From: an uncultured Clostridia bacterium
GTDB lineage: Bacteria > Bacillota > Clostridia > TANB77 > CAG-508
Length of the DNA stretch: 64,000 nt
Assembly (NCBI GenBank): GCA_934178475.1
Contig: CAKPQH010000001.1
Span: forward strand, 62,001-126,000
Reading direction: 5' to 3'
The notes under the pieces are model-generated. The model was not told the DNA's origin. It did no database searches and saw nothing but the letters and a program-made list of their open reading frames with translations. Below, one piece after another: positions 1-9,126 of the stretch; within the stretch, counting starts at the first letter, position 1, and each line of letters opens with the position of its first letter. Both the position numbers and the translations under genes were made by a program.

Positions 1-174
1 AAATAATTCATATACACATACAGCTATTAAAATTTCTTTGCTTAAGTTAATTAAATCATCTATCTTTAAATTCATAAAAAATATAGCAAAAAAATAACTA
101 GCAATAACAATGCAAATATCCGCAACAACAAGTACTGAATGTCTATATTTTTTGAATAATTCTATAAATTTCAT
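1..174 (-). CDS. Polysaccharide biosynthesis protein, CapD/EpsC-like, N-terminal fragment
   Basis: Only the first 58 codons are inside the window; the gene continues past base 1. It starts at the ATG ending at 174, with a GAGGGG ribosome binding site 10 bases upstream. The visible protein begins with a short basic stretch (MKFIELFKKYRHS) followed by hydrophobic helices (VLVVADICIVIASYFFAIFF and, after a charged turn, EILIAVCVYELF). This layout is typical of the N-terminal membrane anchor of nucleoside-diphosphate-sugar epimerase/dehydratases used in capsule and exopolysaccharide synthesis. The neighbouring LCP ligase fits a cell-envelope polysaccharide context. The catalytic domain is not visible, so another membrane protein is possible. 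Confidence 0.45.
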   Translation of the reverse strand, partial: MKFIELFKKYRHSVLVVADICIVIASYFFAIFFMNLKIDDLINLSKEILIAVCVYELF

Positions 175-255
175 GTAACTACAACCCCTCAAAAACAATC
201 TCCCGCATATTGTATACCATATTCCTTCTAAATTCAACCCTAATTGACATTTTTT

Positions 256-290
256 TACAAAAAAACTTAAGGAACGACGTTCCCTAAGTT
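256..290 (-). terminator. Intrinsic terminator of the LCP gene
   Basis: AACTTA-GGAAC / GTTCC-TAAGTT stem (264-290) with a three-base loop. On the minus strand it is followed by seven T residues. It lies 15 bases past the LCP stop codon. Confidence 0.8.
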
Positions 291-304
291 AATCCGTTTT
301 TTAT

Positions 305-1402
305 TTAATTCTTATACCCTGTTTTCTTAACAATGCTATCACTTATTGTCTTTATTTTTGTTGGTACTGTATAGTCACTTTCTCCAAAAAGTTCTCTATG
401 TAGCCTTTGAACATTACTCTCTAATGTTACAGGTACTCCATACCATCTATCTAATGTAATGCCTTTTGTTTCATATGGCCATCCGATACTATCAGTTATC
501 TTAAAATTTGCTACACTTGGAAGTAATTTCAAAATATCTCCTGAAGTTACATTTGTATATACTTTAGGTAGCATAAAATCTACAAAACTATTTAGCTCTC
601 CTACACTTTTTGTTTTTAATTTCTTCGTCATAGCTTCAATTACATTTCTCATTCTCTCTGTTCTTTTATAATCTCCACCTGCTGTATATCTAACTCTTGA
701 ATATGCAACTGCTTGTACACCATTTACTGTTTGGGTTCCTGTTTTTGTAAGTTTTGCATTTGATTTTCCAGTAACACTTGCTGTCTCATCTATACATGCA
801 TTTACCTGTTTTAGTTCCTCATTTGATTCGATATTTAAAGTAACTCCACCTAATTTATCAACTGCTTCTGCAACAGAATCAAAATTAACCGTAACAAATT
901 CCTTTATATTCAAATCTAAATTTGTATTTAAAGTCTTTACCGCAAGTTGTGCTGAACCGTAAGAATATGCATGTGTTATTTTATCCAATCCATGTCCATC
1001 TATCTGAACATATGAGTCTCTGTATACAGAAATAAGTCTAACATCTTTAGTTTTATTATTTATACTAGCAATAATTATACAATCACTTCTATTTCCTTTT
1101 TCTAAATTATTACTTCTACTGTCTACACCAAATAAAGCAATATTACGATATCCAGATAAACTCTCTTCTGTTTCTTTATCAATACCTAATTCTTCTTTAT
1201 TTAATTCTACCTTTTGCATTTTTCCAAATTTATCATTTAAAAACCAAATAGCTCCTCCTGAACTTATTCCTAATAATATAATTATAATTACTAATAATAT
1301 CAAAAAGAATTTAGCAACTTTTGATTTTTTCTTTTTTTCTTTACTTTTTTTATTCCTTGTTTTCACTTCTACATCTTCATCTGAATAGTGCTTTCCTGCC
1401 AT
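305..1402 (-). CDS. LytR-CpsA-Psr (LCP) family cell-wall glycopolymer ligase
   Basis: 365 aa. LCP enzymes transfer lipid-linked glycopolymers (teichoic acid, capsule) to peptidoglycan outside the membrane. The sequence shows a lysine-rich cytoplasmic head (about 15-30), one membrane helix (about 31-53, FFLILLVIIIILLGISSG), then the LCP domain: IALFGVDSR near residue 88, RSDCIIIASIN, ISVYRDSYVQI, AVDKLGGVTLNI, and QAVAYSRVRYT, with the Arg and Asp residues that bind the polyprenyl pyrophosphate. The length is normal for a single-domain family member. The gene stands alone with its own terminator, next to a probable polysaccharide gene. Which glycopolymer it attaches cannot be told. Confidence 0.92.
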   Translation of the reverse strand: MAGKHYSDEDVEVKTRNKKSKEKKKKSKVAKFFLILLVIIIILLGISSGGAIWFLNDKFGKMQKVELNKEELGIDKETEESLSGYRNIALFGVDSRSNNLEKGNRSDCIIIASINNKTKDVRLISVYRDSYVQIDGHGLDKITHAYSYGSAQLAVKTLNTNLDLNIKEFVTVNFDSVAEAVDKLGGVTLNIESNEELKQVNACIDETASVTGKSNAKLTKTGTQTVNGVQAVAYSRVRYTAGGDYKRTERMRNVIEAMTKKLKTKSVGELNSFVDFMLPKVYTNVTSGDILKLLPSVANFKITDSIGWPYETKGITLDRWYGVPVTLESNVQRLHRELFGESDYTVPTKIKTISDSIVKKTGYKN

Positions 1403-1614
1403 ATTTCATTCCTCCATTTATTTTTTATATTTTAAAATTATATTTTCAACTACAATAAACATTTTACCACTTCAATTATATATTGTCCAGTCAAACAATA
1501 ATTTTTTATCAATCTTATTTATCTCCTAATTATGCTAACCGTTCTATTAAACATAAAAAAACTTATATAAAAACATTTCTGTCATTATATAAGTTTCTAC
1601 TTTTATTGTCTTTA

Positions 1615-4224
1615 TTAAATCCATTCTCCATATTTCTTTATATAAATCTTCTTTGCAAACATAGCAACAATACAATAAAGGAATGTAGTTCCAAAAATTA
1701 TTATAATTTCTTTTAACGGAATTGCTACTAATCCAATAAATTTGCCAAGAGGTGTAATTGGTACAATAAGCGCTAATAAACAAATTATAATTGTAGACAA
1801 ATACACTGGTTTACTTGCATGACTTTCTTTAAATGGTCTTTTACTTGTTCTAATTATATGCATTCCTACTAAATTAGAAATAATTGTGTATGAGAACCAA
1901 ACTGTTTGGAATAAAGCAGGTACCCTTACTTTCGCCACAAACCATAGTGACGCAAAAACAATCATATCAAACACTGAACTAAGTGGTCCCATAAATAACA
2001 TAAAATTCTTCAAATGCTTAATATCTAATTTTCTAGGTTTCTTTAGATACTCCTTGTCTACGTTATCAAAAGGAAGCATTAACTGTCCACAATCATACAA
2101 CAAGCTTTCAATTAATAATTGAATTGGTGTCTCTGGTAAAAATGGAAGTAACACACTTGCAATTATTACAGAAACAACTTCGCCAAAATTAAAACTTGTT
2201 GCCATTTTTATATATTTCATCAAATTTCCAAATGTTTTTCTTCCTTCTTCAACACCATCTAATAAAACATTTAAATCTTTTTCAAGAAGTATTATATCTG
2301 CAGATTCTTTTGCAATATCAACAGCAGTATCAACTGATATTCCAACATCTGAATTCATAAGTGATGGACTATCATTAATTCCATCTCCCATATATCCAAC
2401 AACATTGCCATCTAATTTTAATAATCTTACAATTCTTGCTTTTTGTACTGGTGAAAGCTTAGCAAACACATTTGTATTTTTAAGTCTTCTTAATACAGCC
2501 GCATCCGGCATTTTTTCGATATCACTACCAACTAAAATTCTAGAAGTATTTATTCCAACTTTCTCACAAATGCATCTAGTAACATCAGCATTGTCACCTG
2601 TTAAGACAATAGTTCTAATTCCAGCTTTTCCTAATTTTTCAATAGACTCTTTTGCTGATTCTTTAGGTGGATCTAAAAATCCAATAAATCCCTTAAGAAC
2701 CATATTCTTTTCATCTTTTACTTCAAAACTTTCTATATTATTAATATCATTTTTTTGACAAACAGCAATAACTCTAAGTCCTTGTTTATTTAGGTCTTTA
2801 GCTATTCTTTTGATATTGTTTTTTATATCATTTGTCATTTGTTTAACTTCTTTATCTATTTCAACAAATGTACAAATGCTTAAGATTTCTTCTACTGCAC
2901 CTTTTGTAATTAACTGTTTCTTCTCTCCATCTGTCACAATAACAGATAATCTTCTTCTTGAAAAATCAAAAGGAATTTCATCAATTTTCTTATATTTTGT
3001 TATATACTCTTCCATTCCATTAGACATTCCTCTTGCAATTACAGCTTCATCAATACTTCCTCTAATTCCTGTTTGAAAATAAGAATTTAAAAATGCATGT
3101 TTTAAAACTGTATAATCTTCTTCACCTTTTGCATTCAAATATCTTTCTAAAACAATTTTATCTTGTGTTAATGTTCCTGTCTTATCTGTACATAAAATAT
3201 TCATTCCTCCAAAATTTTGAATAGAATCTAATTTCTTTACTATTGTCTTCTTTTTTGACATTTTAACTGCACCTTTAGAAAGTGTTGAAGATAAAATCAC
3301 TGGTAAAAGTAGTGGAGTTATACCAATAGCAATAGCAACTGCAAATGTAAATGCCACTAATGAACCATGTTTAGTCAAATTAAGAATAAACACAATTGGA
3401 ATTAAAATAAGCATGAATTTAATTAATAACTTACTAATATTTTTTATAGCAATTTCAAAGGAACTCTTAGGTTTAGGTTCAGCTAATGTATCTGCAATAC
3501 TGCCAAAATAAGTATTGTCTGCAATTTGTATTACAACACCTTTAGCACTACCACTTATAACATTTGTCCCCATAAAAGCTATTGCATCTAAATCTGATGC
3601 TGTCTCTATTTTATTTTCTTCTGTTTCTGTATTTGCAACCTTTTTTACACTGTCAGACTCTCCTGTTAAAGCAGATTGTCCAACATATAAATCTTTTGAC
3701 TCTAAAATTCTCATATCAGCAGGAATCATATCTCCTGCTGATAAAACTACAACATCTCCCATTGTAACTTCTTTGATTGGAATCTGTATCTTCTTACCAT
3801 TTCTAATTACTGTTGCAGTTGTAGCAACCATCTCTTTTAATTTTTCTGCTGCTCTATTAGACTTAAAAACCTCAAAAAATTCCAAGAAAGTACTTATTGT
3901 TACAAGCACTAATATTACTATAATATTCGCATAACTTGGTGTAGCTTGTAAATAAACATCTGTATAAAATAATACAAATACTATACCAAGTAAAATTAAA
4001 TTAAATGGACTTATAAAACTCTCAAAAAGATAATCATACCATTTCTTTGGTTTCTTTCCCTTTATCTCATTTATACCATATTCACTTTTGTTTTTTGAAA
4101 CAATTTCATCATTTAATCCACTTTCAAGATTAACATTGTTTTTACTTATATACTCATTTTTATCAATAACATTAATTTTTCTATATAAATCAACGATATT
4201 ATTTGTTTTCTCTTTATCGCTCAT
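1615..4224 (-). CDS. mgtA: Magnesium-translocating P-type ATPase (MgtA/MgtB type)
   Basis: 869 aa. An ATP-driven Mg2+ importer of the P3B class in the cytoplasmic membrane. Visible parts: a hydrophilic N-terminus, TM pairs, the actuator-domain TGES motif (SALTGESDSV), the phosphorylation site CTDKTGTLT, the hinge GYMGDGINDSPSL, and a C-terminal TM block with FNFGEVVSVIIASVLLPFLP, characteristic of Mg2+ ATPases rather than Ca2+ or heavy-metal pumps. A longer reading frame begins at a GTG ending at 4236, but that GTG is part of the ribosome binding site AGAGGTG, so the ATG ending at 4224 is taken as the start. It follows topA after 77 bases and may be cotranscribed. No M-box-like leader could be recognised. 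It lies 3 kb from the OLE RNA/oapA pair, which in Bacillus halodurans is tied to Mg2+ homeostasis. Confidence 0.93.
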   Translation of the reverse strand: MSDKEKTNNIVDLYRKINVIDKNEYISKNNVNLESGLNDEIVSKNKSEYGINEIKGKKPKKWYDYLFESFISPFNLILLGIVFVLFYTDVYLQATPSYANIIVILVLVTISTFLEFFEVFKSNRAAEKLKEMVATTATVIRNGKKIQIPIKEVTMGDVVVLSAGDMIPADMRILESKDLYVGQSALTGESDSVKKVANTETEENKIETASDLDAIAFMGTNVISGSAKGVVIQIADNTYFGSIADTLAEPKPKSSFEIAIKNISKLLIKFMLILIPIVFILNLTKHGSLVAFTFAVAIAIGITPLLLPVILSSTLSKGAVKMSKKKTIVKKLDSIQNFGGMNILCTDKTGTLTQDKIVLERYLNAKGEEDYTVLKHAFLNSYFQTGIRGSIDEAVIARGMSNGMEEYITKYKKIDEIPFDFSRRRLSVIVTDGEKKQLITKGAVEEILSICTFVEIDKEVKQMTNDIKNNIKRIAKDLNKQGLRVIAVCQKNDINNIESFEVKDEKNMVLKGFIGFLDPPKESAKESIEKLGKAGIRTIVLTGDNADVTRCICEKVGINTSRILVGSDIEKMPDAAVLRRLKNTNVFAKLSPVQKARIVRLLKLDGNVVGYMGDGINDSPSLMNSDVGISVDTAVDIAKESADIILLEKDLNVLLDGVEEGRKTFGNLMKYIKMATSFNFGEVVSVIIASVLLPFLPETPIQLLIESLLYDCGQLMLPFDNVDKEYLKKPRKLDIKHLKNFMLFMGPLSSVFDMIVFASLWFVAKVRVPALFQTVWFSYTIISNLVGMHIIRTSKRPFKESHASKPVYLSTIIICLLALIVPITPLGKFIGLVAIPLKEIIIIFGTTFLYCIVAMFAKKIYIKKYGEWI

Positions 4225-4301
4225 TATATTTTTCACCTCTATTTTAACTTATATTTAATATATCTATAAATTTAAAAATTAAACATTTTTTATAAGCAAA
4301 G

Positions 4302-6266
4302 TTAAGGTTTATTCCATGAAATATAATCACAACTCTCAGGATTATTTTCACAAATAAAGAATTTCTTTCCTCTTTTTGATTTTCTAATTTGAACTTTTCC
4401 TGAACATTTAGGGCATGGATTTTCTGCATACTCAATAATAGGTTTTGCATTTTTACACTCTGGATATCCTGGACATGCTAAAAATTTACCATACCTACCA
4501 TATTTATATACCATCATTCTTCCACATTTTTCACATTTTACATCTGACTCTTCTTCAACAAGTTCAACGTGTTCAAGTTCCTTTTCCACTTTTTGAACTT
4601 GTGTTATAAATGGCCCATAAAATTCTCTAATTACACTCTTCCATTTTTCTTTTCCTTCAGCAATTTCATCAAATTTATCTTCCACTTCAGCTGTGAATGT
4701 AACATTTATTACATCTCCAAAATTTTCAACTAAAATTTTATTTACAATCTTACCTAGTTCTGTTGGAACTAATTGTTTTTGTTCTTTTTGGATATAATGT
4801 CTTTCCAAAATTGTAGTTATAGTTGGTGAATATGTACTTGGTCTTCCTATCCCTTTTTCTTCTAAAGCTTTTACTAAACTTGCTTCTGTATATCTAGCTG
4901 GTGGTTCTGTAAAACTTTGTTTTGGATTTATTTTCTTTTCTTTAACTTCTTGATTTACTTCAAGTTCTGGAAGCATTTTTTCATCATCTTCTTGCTTTTC
5001 ATCAGTTCCTTCCACATAAAGTGCCATAAATCCTTTAAATTTCAAATTTTGTCCATTTGCTTTAAATGTATAATCTCCAACATTAATATCAACAGACATT
5101 GTATCATACACTGCATTGGTCATTTGACTTGCCATAAATCTATTGTAAATCAATTTATATAACTTGTATTGGTCATTTGTTAAATATTCTTTTATATCAT
5201 CTGGTAAAAACTCAATATGTGCTGGTCTAATAGCCTCATGTGCATCTTGTGCATCTTTTTTAGTTTTATAAAATCTATTTTCATAATATTCTTCGCCAAA
5301 ATGTGAAACAATTTCTTTTTTAGCTGCTGCTCTTGCTTCATCTGAAATCCTTGTAGAGTCAGTTCTCATATATGTAATAAGACCAGTAAGTCCTTGTGGT
5401 AACTTAACTCCCTCATACAATCCTTGTGCTACAGACATAGTTTTCTTTAAAGAAAAATTTATTTTTCTTGATGCTTCTTGTTGCATTGTACTTGTTGTAA
5501 ATGGAGGTGCCGGTGTACGTTTCTTTTCTCCTTTTTTTACATTAGATATAATATATTTTTTATTTTTAATTTCTTTTAAAATATTATTTACTTCTTCTTC
5601 TGAATGTATCTCTTGTTTTTTATTATCTTTACCATAAAATTTAGCTTCAAATTCTTTTTTAGACTTTTCATCCAACAAATTTACATATATATTCCAATAC
5701 TCTTCTGGAATAAATTTTTCAATTTCTTCTTCTCTATCAACAATCAATTTAACAGCAACAGATTGAACACGTCCTGCTGATAACCCTCTTTTAACTTTTT
5801 TCCACAAAACAGGACTTATTTTATATCCAACTATTCTATCTAAAATTCTTCTTGCTTGCTGTGCATCTACTAAGTTTATGTCAATACTTCTAGGTTCTTT
5901 TATTGCCTTTTGAACTGCTGTTTTTGTTATTTCATTAAAAGTTACTCTATCAGCTTTTTTATCATCTAAGTTTAAAATATTAGCTAAATGCCATGCAATA
6001 GCTTCTCCTTCACGGTCCGGGTCGGTTGCAAGAAAAACTTTTTTTGCAGATTTAGCATCTTTTTTTAGAGATTTTATTAGATCTCCTTTCCCTCTAATAT
6101 TTATATATTCTGGTTCAAAATCATGTTCACAATCAACACCTAATTTTGATTTAGGTAAATCTCTTATATGTCCCATTGAAGCAACAACTTTTGTGCTTCC
6201 TCCCAAAAACTTTTTTATTGTATTAGCTTTTGCTGGTGATTCCACTATTATTAGTTTATCTGCCAT
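4302..6266 (-). CDS. topA: DNA topoisomerase I
   Basis: 654 aa. Type IA topoisomerase that relaxes negative supercoils in the cytoplasm. The Toprim domain is at the N-terminus (LIIVESPAKANTIKKFLG; acidic triad in DPDREGEAIAWH at about 82-93). The catalytic tyrosine is Tyr299 in LITYMRTDST. The C-terminus carries two zinc-binding topoisomerase repeats, each with four cysteines (CEKCGRMMVYKYG...CPGYPEC and CPKCSGKVQIRK...CENNPESC). Length and order are normal for Firmicutes. The start ATG has GGAG 11 bases upstream. topA commonly sits beside dprA and trmFO in Firmicutes, but here its neighbours are different. Confidence 0.97.
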   Translation of the reverse strand: MADKLIIVESPAKANTIKKFLGGSTKVVASMGHIRDLPKSKLGVDCEHDFEPEYINIRGKGDLIKSLKKDAKSAKKVFLATDPDREGEAIAWHLANILNLDDKKADRVTFNEITKTAVQKAIKEPRSIDINLVDAQQARRILDRIVGYKISPVLWKKVKRGLSAGRVQSVAVKLIVDREEEIEKFIPEEYWNIYVNLLDEKSKKEFEAKFYGKDNKKQEIHSEEEVNNILKEIKNKKYIISNVKKGEKKRTPAPPFTTSTMQQEASRKINFSLKKTMSVAQGLYEGVKLPQGLTGLITYMRTDSTRISDEARAAAKKEIVSHFGEEYYENRFYKTKKDAQDAHEAIRPAHIEFLPDDIKEYLTNDQYKLYKLIYNRFMASQMTNAVYDTMSVDINVGDYTFKANGQNLKFKGFMALYVEGTDEKQEDDEKMLPELEVNQEVKEKKINPKQSFTEPPARYTEASLVKALEEKGIGRPSTYSPTITTILERHYIQKEQKQLVPTELGKIVNKILVENFGDVINVTFTAEVEDKFDEIAEGKEKWKSVIREFYGPFITQVQKVEKELEHVELVEEESDVKCEKCGRMMVYKYGRYGKFLACPGYPECKNAKPIIEYAENPCPKCSGKVQIRKSKRGKKFFICENNPESCDYISWNKP

Positions 6267-6340
6267 AACAAGCTCATCTCCTTTGTTTATATGTTTAAAA
6301 TTATATATACATTAATAAAAAATGTCAACAAGACAAAAGA

Positions 6341-6363
6341 AAAAAATTGCATTTCTGCAATTT
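6341..6363 (-). terminator. Intrinsic terminator after the DUF6514-like gene
   Basis: AAATTGCA-TTTC-TGCAATTT hairpin (6344-6363) overlapping the stop codon of the 6362-6703 gene. On the minus strand it is followed by a T-rich tract. Confidence 0.7.
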
Positions 6364-6703
6364 AAAAATATTTGATATTCAAGTCTTCTAAAACATCAGA
6401 AACACCAACAGGCGTTACTTCATTTCTCTTTAATAGATTTAGTATATCATTAATTTTTTCTTCTCTGTTTGTAATATTTTCTATTTCTTTACTCTCAATA
6501 CTTATATCTTCATCTAAATATTCTATTTTTACAACTTGTATTCCGTATTTATTTCCAACATTTTCTTTGTCCTTTAATGTTTTAAAATACTCTAGCTTAA
6601 TAGGATATTCAATGCCTTCGTTTTCCAACTTATCATTTTCTATGAACATCCCACCGAAAAATGTTTTCAATATATCCCCTCTCTCATTTTTACCGAACCG
6701 CAT
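6362..6703 (-). CDS. Small DUF6514-like protein
   Basis: 113 aa, soluble, acidic, no membrane segment. The pattern YGIQVVKIEY in the middle, followed by IENITNREEKINDILNLLKR and ending EVTPVGVSDVLEDL, resembles the DUF6514 family of Clostridia. The assignment is from memory of the family pattern and is tentative. Function is unknown. It sits between oapA and topA on the same strand; its terminator separates it from topA, so it may be the last gene of an oapA transcript. A 113-aa frame on the opposite strand over the same bases is a shadow. Confidence 0.55.
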   Translation of the reverse strand: MRFGKNERGDILKTFFGGMFIENDKLENEGIEYPIKLEYFKTLKDKENVGNKYGIQVVKIEYLDEDISIESKEIENITNREEKINDILNLLKRNEVTPVGVSDVLEDLNIKYF

Positions 6704-6793
6704 TCTATATTAGCATATATTTTTCAAGTTTGCAATACTATTACAATCTTTTTCTATTTATTTTTTCAGTGTTTTCGACATTGTTCTACATAA

Positions 6794-7309
6794 TTAGTTA
6801 TTCTTCATTATTTTTCCAATAAAGTGTACTATACTTGTAGAATACTTATTTGCAATCCCTTTTCCAAAAGCTTTACCACTAACTGTAAGTGAAGCTACTA
6901 ATGCACTTATTACAAATTGAATATTAGTAGATATTCCATATGTTTCTGCTATTTTTAAAGCTATCATTGTACTTATAGCACCACTTAAAACTCCACAAAT
7001 ATCACCAATAACATCTGCACAAATATTAGCAACCTTACTTGAATTTTTTATTAAATTCAATGAAGCTTTAGCTCCTTTTGCCTTCTTCGTTGCTTTTGCG
7101 TGGAAGTGATTTTCATCTGCAACAGTAACAGCTACACCAATAATATCAAAAATAATACCAATTAATATTACTAAAACAAGTATTAATACAGCTAATACTA
7201 TATTTAAATTATTAATACCTTTATTTGATATAAATGAAACTGTACCCGATAAAATAAAAGTTATAATAAATGACTCTATTACCCATTTTATATTTGATTC
7301 TTTTTTCAA
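6794..7309 (-). CDS. oapA: OLE-associated membrane protein OapA
   Basis: 171 aa integral membrane protein. Hydrophobic helices lie at about 11-29, 37-60 and about 110-150. Between helices 2 and 3 is a conserved-looking cytoplasmic stretch, FDIIGVAVTVADENHFHAK, then KAKGAKASLNLIKNSSKVAN and CADVIGDICGVLSG. This pattern matches the OapA family (distantly related to DUF21/CorC/CNNM metal transport proteins), which binds the OLE RNA at the membrane. The start is a TTG with AGGAG nine bases upstream. The gene lies immediately downstream of the candidate OLE RNA, the classical arrangement. Family identification is from recalled sequence pattern plus context; many databases label such proteins CorB-like transporters. 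Confidence 0.78.
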   Translation of the reverse strand: MKKESNIKWVIESFIITFILSGTVSFISNKGINNLNIVLAVLILVLVILIGIIFDIIGVAVTVADENHFHAKATKKAKGAKASLNLIKNSSKVANICADVIGDICGVLSGAISTMIALKIAETYGISTNIQFVISALVASLTVSGKAFGKGIANKYSTSIVHFIGKIMKNN

Positions 7310-7344
7310 TTCTTTTTACTCCTATTATTACTTAAAAATATCAA

Positions 7345-7952
7345 AAGCCAAATATCACTATTTGGCTTATAACTATTAATTTCAGATGGTAAAACCTAAG
7401 TAAATTTTACGGTTTAGGTCTAGTTGAATTTCTCTGTTTCCTACTATATATTACTACATAGCCGTTTCCATTTAAAAGAAACATCTAATTTATATTAGAC
7501 ACCAGATCGCCACTTAAATCCGTACCTTAATCCTCAAGTTTCTATGCTTTTAAAATTAAGCAAACATTCTAGAAGTTTTCCTTTAACGTATTTGATTTAT
7601 TACTATTCTCTTTTGCAAAAGCAATTTCATAACCATAACCATAAAAAATGTCGGCCGATATTTTTTATAATCATATTTAAATTAATCCCAATACTTTCAC
7701 TCAAGACAAGCTACACTATGCATTTCGTGTCTTGGCACTCATCATAGGTTATACTTAATAAGTTTTAATTAAGCCTCCGCGAAAACAGGGTACATATATA
7801 TGCCATTATACACTTCCCTATCCTCTTTACTCCCTATACACACGCAAAACTGGCATCTTACGCATATACAAGAAACTTCATCGATGCGCTCTTTAGTGGA
7901 TTTTTAGCCCCACCCTCATAATAAATATTACGACTAGAATAATGCACCATCG
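7345..7952 (-). ncRNA. ole: OLE RNA (ornate, large, extremophilic)
   Basis: A 760-base gene-free stretch holds an apparently non-coding transcript of about 608 nt, matching the roughly 610 nt of OLE RNAs. It begins six or seven bases after a TTTACA-17-TATAAT promoter and ends in a GTGA-loop hairpin (7345-7368, AAGCCAAATA stem) 35 bases before oapA. The GC content is higher than the surrounding spacers. Complementary arms such as CCTAAACCGTAAAA/TTTACTTAGG near the 3' end and TGTCTTGAG/CCAAGACAC in the middle suggest extended pairing. OLE RNA forms a membrane ribonucleoprotein with OapA and is linked to Mg2+, cold and alcohol stress in B. halodurans. Identification rests on size, position upstream of oapA and own promoter; I could not run a covariance model. 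5' and 3' ends are approximate. Confidence 0.75.
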
Positions 7953-7958
7953 ATATAT

Positions 7959-7987
7959 ATTATAGCATATATTTTTATTTTTGTAAA
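7959..7987 (-). promoter_or_regulatory. SigA-type promoter of the OLE RNA
   Basis: TTTACA (7982-7987), 17-base spacer, TATAAT (7959-7964), read on the minus strand. Predicted transcription start is near 7952. Confidence 0.8.
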
Positions 7988-8072
7988 TATTTTCCAATAA
8001 CAGTTATAATTAACCTGTAATAAATCAATTTTTTCTCATTTTCTATCTTTCAAGTTTCATTTAACATTTATT

Positions 8073-9002
8073 TTACTCTCCCAAAGAGAATACAAAATTA
8101 TAATAAGTCTCCTCACCAGGACTTAATTTTCCTTCAAAAGAACTTATATCATCTATAATATTTCCATCTTTGTCTTCCATATGAAATTTTAAATATTTAG
8201 ATAAATTTCCCGTTTCATTTTTTGTTAAATTAAGCTTATATTTCATAGCTAAATTTCCAGAATTTTTAACTATAACTTTTTTTGTAATTTTATTCTCCCA
8301 CATAATTTTATATTGATCTTGGTTTTTAATATCACCTAATAAATCTAATTTTAGCTTACCTGATTCTATAACTTTTTCTACATTCAATCCTGAAGTTTTA
8401 TTTTCTGAACTTCTTCCACCATACTTAACAGTAAATGCAACACTAGCACTATCTGTAAACCATACCTTTTGTATTTTATATTTTGAGCTATTATCAAAAG
8501 CTAATTTTTTAATTTCATATCCTGAATCAACTTTAGAATTTACATCACTTGTTTGTTCACTACTATCTAATGAATTAGATTCACCTGTATCTTGAGTAGC
8601 AAGAACAGTTAATCCATACTCTATAGCGTCATTTTCATTTAAGTTAGGATATATTTTTCCTTTCCATACATCTGATGTTAAAATTTCTGATCCATCTTCT
8701 CTCATTATCCCCTTTACTCTACCATTGTCATTATACTCTACTTCTCCATAATCTTTAAAAACATCCTCTAAGTCTCCATCTGTTAACTCACCTTCGCCTA
8801 ATTTATTAACTAATTTTAACTGTATTTGTTCTTTTACTGTTCCAATCTCTGAAGCTTGTTTTGCATCTACCGCCTTTTTTAATATTCCATCTTGACTTGA
8901 TATCATTGATAAAGTTACCCCTGCAAGTACTAATAATACAATTATAGTTATAACAAGAGCTATTAAAGTTATACCTTTATCATATTTTAGTTCTCTTTTC
9001 AT
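8073..9002 (-). CDS. Prepilin-like secreted protein with class III N-terminus
   Basis: 309 aa. The N-terminus MKRELKYDKGITLIALVITI continues into a hydrophobic helix ending near residue 33. This is a type IV prepilin-type signal: cleavage expected after Gly10. The usual Glu at mature position 5 is Ala here (ITLIA). After the helix comes a coiled stretch (KKAVDAKQASEIGTVKEQIQ) and a beta-rich C-terminal domain of about 130 residues ending SPGEETYYNFVFSLGE. No other pilus genes are nearby, so it may depend on assembly genes elsewhere or simply be a membrane-anchored surface protein. The ribosome binding site is AGGAGG. Function is unknown. Confidence 0.7.
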   Translation of the reverse strand: MKRELKYDKGITLIALVITIIVLLVLAGVTLSMISSQDGILKKAVDAKQASEIGTVKEQIQLKLVNKLGEGELTDGDLEDVFKDYGEVEYNDNGRVKGIMREDGSEILTSDVWKGKIYPNLNENDAIEYGLTVLATQDTGESNSLDSSEQTSDVNSKVDSGYEIKKLAFDNSSKYKIQKVWFTDSASVAFTVKYGGRSSENKTSGLNVEKVIESGKLKLDLLGDIKNQDQYKIMWENKITKKVIVKNSGNLAMKYKLNLTKNETGNLSKYLKFHMEDKDGNIIDDISSFEGKLSPGEETYYNFVFSLGE

Positions 9003-9034
9003 TTTCTATTTCCTCCTTCTATCTTTTTGGGCAA

Positions 9035-9094
9035 AAAAACGCAAAAATAAGACTAAAACCTATTACTATTCCAGTAATAAGCTAGTCTTATTCA
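9035..9094 (-). terminator. Terminator or attenuator between the AG-repeat ORF and the pilin-like gene
   Basis: On the minus strand, AATAAGACTA pairs with TAGTCTTATT, with an inner TTACT/AGTAA stem, followed by a T-rich run broken by GCG. It would end a short transcript from the 9222-9250 promoter, or attenuate transcription into the downstream pilin-like gene. Confidence 0.65.
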
Positions 9095-9126
9095 TCATTT
9101 TTATTCCATTTACTTTATTTACTAAA

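Noticed and set aside
6372..6713. 113-aa plus-strand ORF
   Set aside because: Exact antisense of the DUF6514-like gene; serine/phenylalanine-rich composition typical of a shadow frame.
7345..7952. tmRNA, RNase P RNA or 6S RNA
   Set aside because: No tag-peptide frame with an alanine-rich end and no CCA acceptor, no GAGGAAAGTCC-type RNase P core, and too long for 6S. Position before oapA favours OLE.
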